In this document: piece by piece, positions 1 to 12,100 of the stretch
How positions within the stretch are numbered: the first letter of the stretch is position 1
Layout of the letters: each line of letters starts with the position of its first letter
Assembly: GCA_026008535.1 (NCBI GenBank)
Contig: BRKX01000011.1
Span: forward strand, 46,670,183 to 46,734,182
From: Perilla frutescens
Taxonomy: Eukaryota > Streptophyta > Magnoliopsida > Lamiales > Lamiaceae
Length of the DNA stretch: 64,000 nt
Direction: 5' to 3'
Position numbers and translations under genes: made by a program
Notes under the pieces: model-generated
The model's input: only the letters and a program-made list of their open reading frames with translations
Database searches by the model: none
What the model was told of the DNA's origin: nothing

Positions 1-330
1 TTTATTGTTGCTCTCTCTACAACTGAGGCAGAATATGTTACTGTTGCTAAGGCGGTGAAAGAAATCATTTGGCTTAATATTTAGCTTTATGAAATTGGTT
101 TTGCTAACACATGACCTACCTTGTTTTCTGATAGCCAGTCTGCAATATAATTATGCAAAAATCATGTGTTTCATGACAGAACAAAAATATTGATGCTAGG
201 TTTCATTTCACTCACGATATTGTGGAAAAGGAAGAAATCCAACTAGAGAAAATCAGTAGTTCAATCATGCAGACATGGGAACTAAGTGTTTACTAGCTGA
301 AAAGTTGGTATCATGTCAGAGGATCCTAAA
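1..330 (+). pseudogene. Ty1/Copia RNase H remnant (end of pol)
   Basis: The first bases translate as FIVALSTTEAEYVTVAKAV followed by KEIIWL, the conserved C-terminal RNase H block of plant Ty1/Copia polyproteins. In-frame stops follow within about 30 codons and near the SDSQSAI block, so the reading frame is dead. The element enters from outside the left edge of the window. The downstream purine-rich tract and LTR-like start at 589 are in the order expected for a plus-strand Copia 3' end. Family assignment is firm; the lineage within Copia is not resolved. Confidence 0.8.
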
Positions 331-588
331 CTTTGATTTTGATTAAATCTCTCTGATTTTTTTCTTTTCGTGTTCTGTATGAACACCCTAGTTATTTTTA
401 CACTTGTTCTTTATGAATACACGCACTTATGTGCACTGTGGTTGATCATTCTATGATCTAGACTAACATTGTATTTTTCTTGTCCATCTCATCTTATATG
501 TGTGATCTAGCAGAAGAGAAAATGATATGATGAGTCATACGACGCTCCTTTCGAAAATCAAACACACTAATTGGCCAAACGTGGAGAT
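331..588 (+). other. Copia 3' untranslated region and polypurine tract
   Basis: No coding capacity is seen. The stretch ends with AACGTGGAGAT immediately before TGTTGGGATA. A GTGGAGATTGTTGGGA-like junction is the usual polypurine-tract/LTR boundary of plant Copia elements, so this is read as the 3' untranslated part of the element. Confidence 0.5.
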
Positions 589-1080
589 TGTTGGGATATT
601 GGCCCATTTTGTGTGGTCCAGTTCCTAGCCAAATACCACTTACCTCGGCGGCCCATTTGTCACGGCCCATTGCTGCGTCCCAATGTGACCTCTGATCTCC
701 TTATGCTTCTTTAAATGAAGCCCCCGATTTCACTGTTCATTGTCTCTGACACTCTGCTCTATTTCTTCTTTTCTCTCAAACCTAGAACAAGCTCTGTGCT
801 TGCGAACTCTGTGCTCTTACTCTTGAGTTTAGATTCCCTTTAGAGTCCATTTGTGCGAGTATTCTGAGTTTAAGCGGCGGGTTAGTCATGGGTTTATGAT
901 AAGAGTGGTGTTGCCGGTATAGGGATAAGTCGCTCTTTTTCTACCTCTTGGTCTACTATATGTTTGGTCATTATTTGGAGAAATCATCGACGTTCGGGTA
1001 ACCTGAGCTTTCTACTCTCGACTCCTTGAATTTGTCCCTAAAGAGATGTACGACACCGACTGCAAGTTAACAGGAAACAA
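589..1080 (+). repeat. Copia-type LTR, right boundary uncertain
   Basis: It starts TGTTGGGATATTGG right after the polypurine-like tract. Inside is a promoter-like stretch (CTTTAAATGAAGCC near 710) followed by a pyrimidine-rich leader, as in plant LTRs. I could not identify the terminal CA or a target-site duplication, because the right side runs into the tandem repeat beginning near 1123. Only one LTR copy is in the window. Confidence 0.5.
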
Positions 1081-1122
1081 GCGATGAACCACTAGTGAAA
1101 CGAGATACCCTACCCTCGGCGC

Positions 1123-2386
1123 AACTTTTATAGTCGGGTGTTGAGTTGTATACTCATCAAGATATCAGATCTGTATAAAAGATTTATTACTTATGACCTT
1201 GGAGATGATCCTTCTGATTATGTGAAGTTGGTCAATGTGTTGTTTTTGTACAACATGTTAATTGGATATAACCAGCCGCGCTTCATAGATAATTGGGTAT
1301 GAGTTTTGGTCGATGATACAGATCGGATGAAAGTTTTTCCCATGAGGTTCTTATTCATTCGGCGTCTTATTGAATTATATGCGAATGATTCAATTGATAG
1401 ATGCTGACTTTGACACGACGTCGTATAGGAGGACATTCAATTTATACGGGCATGTATGAGCTTTGCAGGTACTGTTTCAATTGTGTTTTTGAATTCCAAT
1501 TTCTAAGCATTTATTATCAAACTAACAAAAAAATCAAATATGATATTTTATAAATATGGTTTTATGATGCTATACCTCGTGTCGGACGACATTGTGCACA
1601 AGTTTTGTCCGAGGTTGGAATACCGAGGTGTTTGAAGCGGAGGTTCTCCAATAAGGTGGTCCGTATCGGTATACTATTAAGTGAGGATGAGGTATGTATG
1701 ATTATTTAATTCAACTTAATTCTTTTATTTTTTTTTTACATATTTCTAATTAATAACTTTTATAGTCGGGTGTTGAGTTGTATACTTATCAAGATATCAG
1801 ATCTTTATAAAAGATTTATTACTTATGACCTTGAAGATGATCCTTCTGATTATGTGAAGGTGGGCAATGTGTTGTTTTTGTACAACATGTTAATCGGATA
1901 TAACCAGCCGCGCTTCATAGATAATTGGGTATGGGTTTTGGTTGATGATACAGATCGATGAAAGTTTTTCCCATGAGGTTCTTATTCCTTCGGCGTCTTA
2001 TTGAATTATATGCGAATGATTCAATTGATATATGTTGACTTTGACACGATGTCGAATAGGAGGACATTCAATTTATACGGACATGTATGAGCTTTGCAGG
2101 TACTATTTCAATTGTGTTTCTGAATTCCAATTTCTAAGCATTTATTACCGAACTAACAAAAAAATCAAATATGATATTTTATAGATATGAGCTTATGAGA
2201 CTATACCTCGTGTCGGACGGCATTGTGCGCAAGTTTTGTCCGAGGTTGGAATACCGAGGTGTTTGAAGCGGAGGTTCTCCAATAAGGTGGTCCGTATCGT
2301 TACACTATTAAGTGAGGATGAGGTATGTACGATTATTTAGTTCAACTTAATTCTTTTAATTTTTTTTACATATTTCTAACTAATCC
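1123..2386 (+). repeat. Tandem duplication, two units of about 632 bp
   Basis: The bases at 1123-1754 recur at 1755-2386 with a constant offset of 632 bp at the left end (ACTTTTATAGTCGGGTG at 1124 and 1756). Each unit contains the same coding remnant and the same AT-rich tail. The copies differ by scattered substitutions and small indels, so the duplication is not very recent. The repeated unit is a fragment of a Mutator-type element (see the DUF1985 entry). Confidence 0.85.
1770..2075 (+). pseudogene. DUF1985-like fragment of a Mutator-type element
   Basis: The better preserved of two copies translates as a protein containing DYVKVGNVLFLYNMLIGY, then FIDNWVWVLVDDTDR, a stop, and in another frame KVFPMRFLFIRRLIELY. 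The order LFLYNMLIG, then W..LVDD, then an FP block resembles DUF1985, a domain found in plant Ulp1-type proteins carried by KI-MULE (Kaonashi) transposons. The first copy at about 1138-1440 has an extra stop. Neither is functional. The assignment is by motif memory only and a profile search would settle it. Confidence 0.45.
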
Positions 2387-2420
2387 TATAATATTTTGGT
2401 AACTTACATGTCATGTATTT

Positions 2421-2753
2421 TTAGAGCCAACTGAATATGAGGAGGATTTGTCCTATTTCAAAAGCATGTTGTTTGATAAATAGATGCACTTCAGTTGTTG
2501 TTGGGATTTCTTGAATACCCTTATGTGTAACATACAAGGTATGATCATCTTGCTCTCGAACTAAGAGAGTTAAATCAACATCTGTTTTTATAAGCCCCTT
2601 CAATTTCCTTCCATCATCCGCCCTCGTCAAATAAATCAATCTATGAAAAGTAGTGGTCAGAGATATCTCCATAAACTCGTGAATCTCATGTATCAAATCA
2701 TCACAAGATAACCGATTGAATGAAAGGTGCACAAGTTGATCTTCACTATCCAA
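2421..2753 (-). pseudogene. Possible MuDR-type N-terminal (PB1-like) fragment
   Basis: A 110-codon minus-strand frame reads LVHLSFNRLSCDDLIHEIHE, then a segment ending DGRKLKGLIKTDVDL followed by an LLV region. A Leu-rich helix, then GRK..I..D.D, then a hydrophobic strand is the layout of the PB1-like N-terminal domain of plant MuDR transposases. It lies next to the DUF1985 duplication but on the opposite strand. No transposase catalytic core is present. This could also be a chance frame, hence the low confidence. Confidence 0.3.
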
Positions 2754-2839
2754 GTATTGTAATCTCTTTCATCTACCACTGTGTTGTACAACTAGACAGC
2801 TACACGTTGTCAGACCATCTGCAGATCAAAAAACATTTC

Positions 2840-3112
2840 ACTCCATTAAAAAAATGTGTTACACGTTCATAGAACGTGTTACACCTTAGGAACCAACGTG
2901 TAACACGTTCGGTTTCAAATTTTTTAAAAACTGTTACACTTTATAATTGATTTCAAGTGTTACACATTCACAGAACGTGTTACACATTCTATGACCGTAT
3001 AACATGTTAGTTTCCCTTTTTTTTTTAAATGTTACACAGTACAGTTGATTTCAAGTGTTAACACATTCATAGAATGTGTTACACGGTTCGTGTAACATGT
3101 AACAGTTTTTTT
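2840..3112. repeat. TGTTACAC minisatellite, about three 90-110 bp units
   Basis: The 9-mer GTGTTACAC or its complement-like variant GTGTAACAC occurs about eight times here. The motifs are arranged as pairs around a TTCATAGAACG spacer, and each unit ends in a poly-T stretch. Three imperfect tandem units can be aligned. No coding capacity is seen. Confidence 0.7.
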
Positions 3113-5039
3113 TTTCCACAACACATCTCGATGTTAATACACATGTTAATCTATTTATGAGATCTTACAAATATAATATATTCCATTGTGTTTTGGTGTG
3201 TGACATTTACAATATTTCATTTAAAATCCAACTGCCCACAACTGTGAGCATTAAAATGAAAAAAATGAAATAAATAAAAAAAAGTTTTAAAGTGTGACAA
3301 AATGTATCACATATTTTTACTTAATTTTTTCAATTAATTATTTTTAGTTTTTCATTTACTGTTTAAAAAAATAAATAAGTGTGACACGTCAAAATGAACG
3401 TTTCACAAAAATGAAAAAAAAGGAAATGTGTAGTGTGTGCATGCGTGTAGTGTGAATATGTTAAAAAAAATCATTAAGGGTGTGCATTGAAGTGCACAAT
3501 TGTGTAGTGTGTGCGTGCGTGTACACAACCGTGCAGTAGTGTTCTCAGTGTTCTCTGTGCGTGATTGTGACAATGTAAATATTTGACTTTTTCCAATACT
3601 TATCAAGGATAAATTAGACTTTTACTAGTTTGTTTAATTAGAAAAGAGTACTATACAATTGTTGATTATACATGAATTTTCCAACTTCATTTTGGTTACT
3701 TTAAATTTCAATTTTTTTTTAATATCCACGTCGCTTTTCTGCTAGTCCACCGGATTTTAGGTACCCGAAAATGAATGAATATAGATGAGTTATTTTTGTA
3801 AAATCAAATAGACCATAGGATATTTCCGAATAATGTTACTTTCGAAATCGGACACTCTAATTAAACTTTTTTTAATAACAAATTTGTACCGTGTTAGTAA
3901 AAATATGCGAGGACATTTAAAAATAATGACTAATACAAAAAAATGAGTAGAAATACATGTAAAAAATAATGTTATTGACCACTTTTTCATATGAAATTTC
4001 AATTGTGATACTTGACAATATATATCTTTATAAAATTTTATAAAGATATATATATATATATATATATTAATGAAGTAGTGATGCAATGAATTTTTTCCCG
4101 TCTAAGCCCGCCAAAAAACGTCTAATCACAAGATTTCATTCAAAATATTTTTTATTTAGATTTTTATCTTTAGAAAAAATTATGATATTTTTGAAAGTAC
4201 CATAGGACATTTTCCTGAATAGCCACCTCATCAAATCAAATTTGAAATTCAAAATTTTCAATACGGAGTCATTTCATCACATGCTTACAGAGCTTAAACT
4301 TTTGAAGTAGTTGAATTGGTGGTGTCTTGGGCCAAGTAAATTTTTATAGAATGCATTAGCATTTTGAGATTTAGGTAACAACTTTTTATGTTATAGGGTG
4401 TAGCATTAGCTCCTTTTTTTTATTACTTTGATATAAAATATTTATTTGGATACCACAAATAATTAGCTTCTTTTTTTTGTTCTTTTTTATGTTAGCTTCT
4501 TCTTCTTCTTTTTTTTTGGCACTTTAAACTAATATTTTAGTTTTTTTAAATATTCCACTTTTTCAAATTAACAAAATAAATTAACAAAATTTTCAAAAAC
4601 TTTACCAATCTAACATTTGATCAATTTTTCGGACTGAAAATCATATGTAATTGGATTGTATTTTAATATTTATATTGCCCTTATTATATACTATATGTTT
4701 TTCCTTCATATTAGATTTTAAAAAATATTAAATAAGATTATTTTTGTAAAATAATGTTTTAATATAGTTTCAATTAAGAAATATGACTATATTTTCAAAG
4801 AATATTAGATATGATTATATTTGTAAAATAATATTTTAATGCAATTCCAATTAAGAAATATGATTATTATTTATAGGACATCCCAAAAAAGAATAATGTA
4901 CTACAATTGTTGGAGAGAATCAATATAATTATACTCCACATAATAATGTCACTACACACTTCGCGACCACAGTAAGTTATTAATTAATTAATTAATTAAT
5001 TAATTTCTCATTATATGTTATTAATTACTCAAGTACATC
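3113..5039. other. AT-rich intergenic DNA, no gene seen
   Basis: I see no supportable gene. The stretch has a GTGTAGTGTG-rich low-complexity patch at 3425-3550, a (TA)n run at about 4051-4068, and a TTAA tetranucleotide run at about 4978-5003. Open frames here are short and have no recognisable motif. Confidence 0.6.
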
Positions 5040-5182
5040 GCACGGGGAATGTGATGTCATTTGTGGATCAGACCAAATAATACAATTTCATATTTGATCG
5101 TGCAATGCGGGCGAAGAACGAGATATCATTTGTGGTCCAAATAACATCTCTGGTCACGCAACACGCGTGGGTAAAAATCTAG
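5040..5182 (+). mobile_element. Helitron-like 3' terminus
   Basis: The sequence ends CACGCAACACGCGTG, then GGTAAAAATCTAG, followed by T. That is a 5-bp stem hairpin (CACGC/GCGTG) about nine bases before a CTAG end abutting T, the standard 3' end of plant Helitrons. The matching TC 5' end upstream was not located. Related CTAG/hairpin ends on the minus strand occur elsewhere in the window. Confidence 0.55.
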
Positions 5183-5246
5183 TATATATATTTATAATCA
5201 CAAAGACTCTTATCAGGTTTTGGAACCCAAAATCAGACCATCAGCC

Positions 5247-5297
5247 GGGGCGGGTCTGCGGGTCAACGCGCTAGTCAACTCTAACCCGACCCGCCCC
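5247..5297. repeat. GC-rich inverted repeat
   Basis: GGGGCGGGTC at 5247 is mirrored by GACCCGCCCC ending at 5297, giving a perfect 10-bp stem with a spacer of about 31 bp. It stands out as a GC-rich island in AT-rich DNA. It could be the core of a small foldback element. No function is assigned. Confidence 0.6.
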
Positions 5298-5454
5298 ATC
5301 CCAAAAAAAAAAGTTCGCCAGAAATAATATCATTGTTAATACAGAAAAGTATCATTCCGAAGTACAAAAAATATCACCCGTAACCATAAAAGGTATTGGG
5401 CCTGCAACTTGTCATATACGAGTTTCTTTAATTCAAATTATGATTTATTTAATC

Positions 5455-5660
5455 TAGGGGTTTGGGGATTAAGGTTTAGTGTTTTTTTTATAACTTTTTG
5501 GGGGTGTTTTTTAAGAATTAGTATTTTTTTGGTGTTTTTAGCGGTTTATTTTGTGTTTTTTAAGGTTTTTTGAGGGTGTTTTTAGGGGTTTATTTTGTGT
5601 TTTTTTTTTCGGTGTTTTTAGGGGTTTATTTTTTGTTTTTTAGGGTTTATTAATTCCATA
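5455..5660 (+). repeat. G/T-rich degenerate repeat
   Basis: A strand-asymmetric tract repeats a roughly 20-bp motif of the form TTTTTAGGGGTTTATTTTGTG. It contains several TTTAGGG-like words. The plus strand is almost free of C. It lies about 460 bp upstream of the phospholipase start codon. Confidence 0.65.
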
Positions 5661-6120
5661 TTTCTATTTTAAAAAATAAATTAAATTAATTCATTTGAAT
5701 TTTAGAATTCACTAACTTTATTTTGGATATAAATTTTTAGTAAGAAAATAAAAGGACAAAAAAACTACCCAGAAAAAAATAAATAAAAAAAATAACTGTG
5801 TACAAGAGACCCGTCCATATATAATTGGGTAGCAGAATGTAATAATCTGCCCATAATCAAGGGAGTTTTGATTCCAAAGTTGAATATGTTAGTGCAGCCT
5901 TATGAATTATATAATTTATCACTCAAGAGTGATTTGGTAGTCATCTGATCCCCTAAAACGATCATTTTACGAAGCGTAGTTGACAAGGCGAATTGGAAAT
6001 CACGATCAAATCCTCAATTTATGTATTAATTGCATTGTGATAAAGGAGGCCACGTTACAAATTTCTCTGCAAAAATCAGTAATCAATTTGATTTTGTTTG
6101 AGGTGTGAAAGAAGGTAGCA

Positions 6121-9100
6121 ATGGAATCGGATGTCACGGCTGGCGGCGGCGCTGTCGAGGTGGAGGAGACCTCACCGGACATGTTAATGAATACGCCGTT
6201 GAATATAATGCGGTTGGCTAGTGAGATCGAACAATGTGAGGGCAGGCAGAAATATCTCGAACAAACTAGCAGTCCGTCCGACGGCGGCGATGTCCGGTGG
6301 TACTTTTGCAAGGTTCCATTGGCGGCAAACGGTCAGTGCCTGTCTGTGAAGACGACTGCTTCTAATTTTCTACTGAAATGGATTTTTTTTTTATTTTTTT
6401 TTTGTTATTGCCTGAACTTGCTTTTATGCATATATGAATTGAAGTTATGAATCTATTTCTTGTCACACGAAAACAGGTTGGGGGGGGGGGTATGCAATCA
6501 TGCAAACTTGAGAATCTACTGTTTGTTTTTAACCACTGATTCGCTGAAACAATAGTAAAGCCGTAGAAAGTAGAGATTTCATGCTTGAGTTAATAGGTCT
6601 AAATCCACGAGAAGCTCAGACGATCTGAAGTTATTAATGATTACAAATGATGGAGTCCTGAATGCTTGCTATTTCATGGTTCAAGTTCACCTATACAAAA
6701 AGTGATAATAATTATGAATGACGGAGTCCTAAAAGACTTTATAGTGATGCGTAATCAAGGCAGCCAAGTTTTGCAATTTTGAAGGAATTGGTTGTAGAAC
6801 TATGTCCACAGCTTTTGTTTAGAGTGACACCAAAGATAACAATAATATGTGAAACCAGACTTGGATGGTAATTTGTAATGTCCACCCTGAACTGCCAATA
6901 CGGGATGTAATTTTAATTAATTCACTGCCTTAATGAGATTCCAGACCATGATAGTATCTCCTTCATAGTAAGTTAGTAACTAATGGTGAACTCTCACCTT
7001 TGAATCAATAAAAATGACTGTTAGGCTAGTTTTTCGAGATGAGGTATAGCCGCTGATGGTTTAATTGATGGCTTCTAATTTATATTCACGGTGCTTATCT
7101 GTGATTCTGTGCAATGAATAGTACTTGTTTTTTCTCAGAGCTAGCTGCATCAATCCCTCAAACTGAAATTGTTGGAAAAGGTGATTATTTTCGATTTGGT
7201 ATGAGGGATTCTCTTGCAATAGAGGCAGCATTCTTGCAGGTCATTTTCCTGTTCTGTTGTTTTGATGAATTGTTGTGGATATCTTCTTACTCCTTGTTAA
7301 TAGGAAACACTGTGTGTATGAGATGAGTAATTATACTTTGTGCAATTTTTCAATATTTGCAGAGAGAGGATGAGTTACTTTCGAGCTGGTGGAAAGAGTG
7401 TGCAGAGAGTAGCGATGGCCCTACTGGGACAAGTGTTATTTCAAAGTCAACCTTACAGATAAAAGAAAAATCATCAGAAAGTCCTCAATCAGACCATCTA
7501 TATGTAACTGATGAAGAAAGAGTTGGTGTCTCTGTAAAGGGAGGGCTATATGAGGTATCACTATTATCTGCAATCTTCTTATCAATACATGGCTTTTTGT
7601 AAAGGGAGAATTGTTTGATGTAGTTATGTCAGGTATACTTGTGATCTGTACTTCTCTTATCAAGGGGTGGATTCTTTGTAAAGGGAGAGTTGATAGATTT
7701 TCAATGTAACCCTCCATCATACGTAGCTTAGTGATATCAAAGTAAATTATTGGTTTTACAAACTTTATATGCGTATCCAGAGGATGGGATAGGAATGTTG
7801 ACCACCACGTTGGGTTAAATATATCTTATATAACTCAATTTCTTGATCATAGACAAGGATTTTCAGTCTGGCTCTTTGTTTGTTGCACTTATAAAAGCAC
7901 TATCCTAGAACTAGCAACTCTCCTCTTTCTGTAATCACGTTCTGCAATGTATGGGTATATACTTGCATAATTATTAGATGACTAGAACCTCCACAAATTT
8001 GCATCTAATTCATTTGTAAAGTGACTTATGGCTCTCTTTGATTGCTGTATAATGAACTTTGTGATGTTCTAAACACTTCATTCTGCAGTCTAATTCAAAT
8101 TTTACTGAGAAATATGCACATTTTTATCTCTTGGTACCATGGCTATTTTGCTTTACCACTCTTGAAATATTGTGCTCATACTTTTCAGTCACTGTTGAAT
8201 TGTGGGATTCTCATAATTGTTTTCAGAATGCATGTCCTTTTCTCTATACCAATTTTGTAATGTATAGAAACAATGCAGCTCCCTCATCCATTGGGTGCAT
8301 TTGTTTACTGCACAAAAGAAGAAGCATAAAATGCTGAACTGTTTTTATAATGCAGGTGGATTTGGTCAGGAGACATTGTTTTCCTGTATACTGGAATGGT
8401 GAGAATCGGAGGGTCTTACGAGGCCACTGGTTTGCTCGTAAAGGTGGTCTGGATTGGCTTCCACTGCGCGAGGATGTTTCTGAGCAGTTGGAATATGCCT
8501 ATCGCACTCAGGTCCTCACTAGTCCCTTCTGCTTGGTGCATTTTTGGTTAATCAAGTAGATTAGAAGGGTATGCCTTTGCTGGATTGCCTCGATAGTTTT
8601 ATCTTTCTTTTCATTGTGAGTTAAACTTGTAGGTCAGTCTTGGCTTACATGTCAAAAGCCTAAATAAGGTTGGATGCCTGCTTGCAGGTTTGGCGCCGAA
8701 GAACATTTCAATTGTCAGGTCTCTTTGCTGCTCGAGTTGATTTACAAGGCCCTACCCCAGTATGCCTCTCTGCTCTAATTTAAAATTACTTGTCATGGTT
8801 ATTAAAGTTAAGCTATATGTATGGTTTCTGGCTTCAGGGAAATGACAAGTAATTGCGATTAATGCCAATATTGTGCTCAGGGACTACATGCCCTTTTCAC
8901 TGGGGAAGATGATACATGGGAAGCATGGCTAGGTGTTGACTCTTCTGGATTTTCTGGTGTTGTAAGATTTGGAAGGAATGGCATCAAGTTAAGACGTGGA
9001 TATGCTCCACCTCAGTCTCAGAAACCAACCCAGGTAATTCATCACACTTCTAATTTTTTCCTTGCTAACTGTGTCTGAGCATGCTGATTTCATGTTCATT

Positions 9101-12100
9101 TTTGGGAACCTCTCCATATGAAGCGTCATTTTCTCATACTCTGTTTCTCAAAGGTTGGATTAGAAGAGAATTGGTTAAACCCACAACCGTACTAATGACC
9201 CATGATTGATAGCTGGTTATTGACAGTGTATAGGAAGTCTGTTTGTGAGTTGTTTCATAGATCATCCATGCATAGTTTTATGATTTGGATTTACAACCTG
9301 AGTTAATGGATGATATCATATATTACAAAATGTGATAAGCTGTTATACAAATTCTATGAAATTTATTTTGGAGTTTGTGTTCTCTCTCTTTCATTTGTTA
9401 TGTGTTTATATTATTTGGAAGTATGAAGTTAGTGACTACATCTTTCTTTCTCTCCTGAAGATCATTACACCAGCTTAAAACACTGGAAACGTAATGTGGG
9501 AAAACAATGGTATTCATCTCCTAGCAAGATAAAAGATGTTTCAAAAACATTTTTGGAACTTCCAGTTGACATTTTTCTCAGCAAACCTCTTCTGTGCTCA
9601 TTTATCACCTCAGTTCATAGCACTCTCCCAAAACCATGTTAGCTCTGTGCCTCTGTCAGTGTTATATTTTTCACCAAACAGTCAACATGTGAAGCACTTT
9701 CATGAATTATGTGGAAGCCATCTCTTAATACCATTACTGAAAGGGGAAACGCTGCTGCAATTGTCTACCATTTTGTTTCAGGATGAATTACGTCAACAAA
9801 AGGAGGAGGAGATGGATGATTACTGTTCGCAGGTAAGCTGGCAATAGTTTATCAGTTCTTCTATCAAATTTACAGAAAACCATCACAAAAAATTAGGAAA
9901 TTCGTGGGTTCACAACAAATTCGTCATGCTAGAATAGCTAAATCTTTTAATGTTAGGATCAATTATTATTTTTCCCTAGATGAGATTACCAAAAATCTTT
10001 GGATAGATAGCAATTGTTGTAAGATCATTATATCGCCTTCTAGACCAAGCCTGGAATTTCTTGTTTCATGGCTCTCATTCCTAAGATTATTTTGACTTTA
10101 GTTTGTTGACGGTGAGCCCAAGCTTATGTGCTATAAAATTCATCCATGGGAAAAATTGATGCAATGAGCATCAGATATGGTGGAACTAAATTGTATGATA
10201 TAAACAGGCTGTGGAGCTTGAGGAACTGATTGATAAATAGGCAGGTTCTGTTTCTCTATGGGAATAACTTGCACATCTCGCATTGAACTTTCAAACTCTG
10301 TATGTTGATCTGAAATAGAAAGCACTGCAAGATATATTGAAAATGATATATTGAACATTGATTTATTGAGCTTGTATTTATGTAGAACTATGGCATTGCA
10401 AAGGATGCTCAGTATGGATTTCTAGAAGGATTTTTTCTCCATCTTATTTTCATTGTCCCCAGTTTACTGTGTGTTTAAATCACGGCTGATCTTCCATTAA
10501 GTCATGTTTCAAGCAGTATATGATTGTTTTCTGGTGTAGGTTCCCGTTCGACATTTAGTATTCATGGTTCATGGTATTGGTCAAAGGTTGGAGAAGTCTA
10601 ATTTAGTGGATGATGTTGGAGACTTTCGCCTTATAACTGCAAGTGTTGCTGAAAGGCACCTTACATTTCATCAACTTGCCACTCAAAGAATACTTTATAT
10701 TCCTTGCCAGGTATATTGTGCACTTCCATAGTTCATTATCTCTACTATTCCTAAATCCTACTTGACTGCTATCTTATACTTATACCCATTCTTGACTATA
10801 TTCACCTGGATACCACTGATTTTTCTATTGTGTGATTTTAGAGATATTATAAGTTAATATACCCTGGAGAGATTCTCTTATGACAGTGTCTATTGCTGGT
10901 ATTTATAAGTTAATATACCCTGGAGAGATTCTCTTAAGACAGTGTGTATTGCTGGTATTTTTGTTTTCTGTTTTACTTATTTTGCTTGCAACACCATCCT
11001 GGTGCTTATTTGAGACAATGTTCCTTATGCTGTTATCATTATCACTTAGCCTTTTAGGGATGACTCATCCTTCGTACTGCTATTTCTGAAGTAGTAATTT
11101 TTTTTTGTTTCTTATAAAAAATAATTTGACAGTGGAGGAAGGGCTTGACTCTCAGTGGAGAAGTTGCAGTTGAGAAAATTACTTTGGATGGTGTCCGAGG
11201 GCTGCGTACGATGTTGAGTGCAACTGTTCATGATGTCCTATACTACATGAGCCCTATACACTGTCAAGAGATAATAGATTCGGTAACCCCTATATGATCT
11301 CTTTTCTCTTTCTAGATACATTGGTGTATTTTAGGTTTTTTTCCTGATTTGAATTTTTTATAAATGCTCAAAGCCACTTTCCTGAATTATGTGTAGACTG
11401 TTAGATAATATTAGTAGTGTGTTAAATGAAAATTTCATGTTTGTTCATCTCTGCAAATGGAGAAATGGGTGTCAGTCTCGTTTTCATGTTTGAAAATTGG
11501 ATATCAGTATTTCATCCCAGAGGGTGCTTTTATTTTGTCAAGCCTGAGCTGAATTTTTATCAATTTGCTTCTGTAAATTTTTATTGTTGGGTTCACTTAG
11601 CCAACGATTAGCAGTCAGCATTGTCATATGTCATTAATGGGACCATGAGTTCCTTAACCTGATCTCTCATAAGTGTGGTTTCCCCTCCCAATTGAATCAA
11701 TTGATGAATACATACATATAGCTATCAGTCTCCAATGTTTAGATAAAGATCATAGTTGATTTTATAATCATATCAAAGCATGCAAGATAGGTAGCTATAT
11801 AATTATCATATAATTTATATGTTTTGTTAACACTTCTATCTTCTGTTCTATTGAGAAATTTGCTAATTGGATTATACAATATGGTGTTTTTGCACTAATT
11901 TGCTACCATTTTGTTCTTTTGGTCTTCAACATTCTATCAATTGTAGAGAGTATTCCTGCTTCTTATCTGTGCGGAACAAGTCTTCTACCAGAGTGTCGAT
12001 TAATTTATGTTTAATTTTTAGCTGTTTCCATGGCATGTTCAGGTATCCAACCAACTTAACAAATTATATTTGAAGTTTCTAAAGAGGAATCCTGGTTATG

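Noticed and set aside
3403..3606. 67-codon minus-strand frame
   Set aside because: Produced by a GTGTAGTGTG low-complexity stretch; Thr/His/Cys-rich with no domain.
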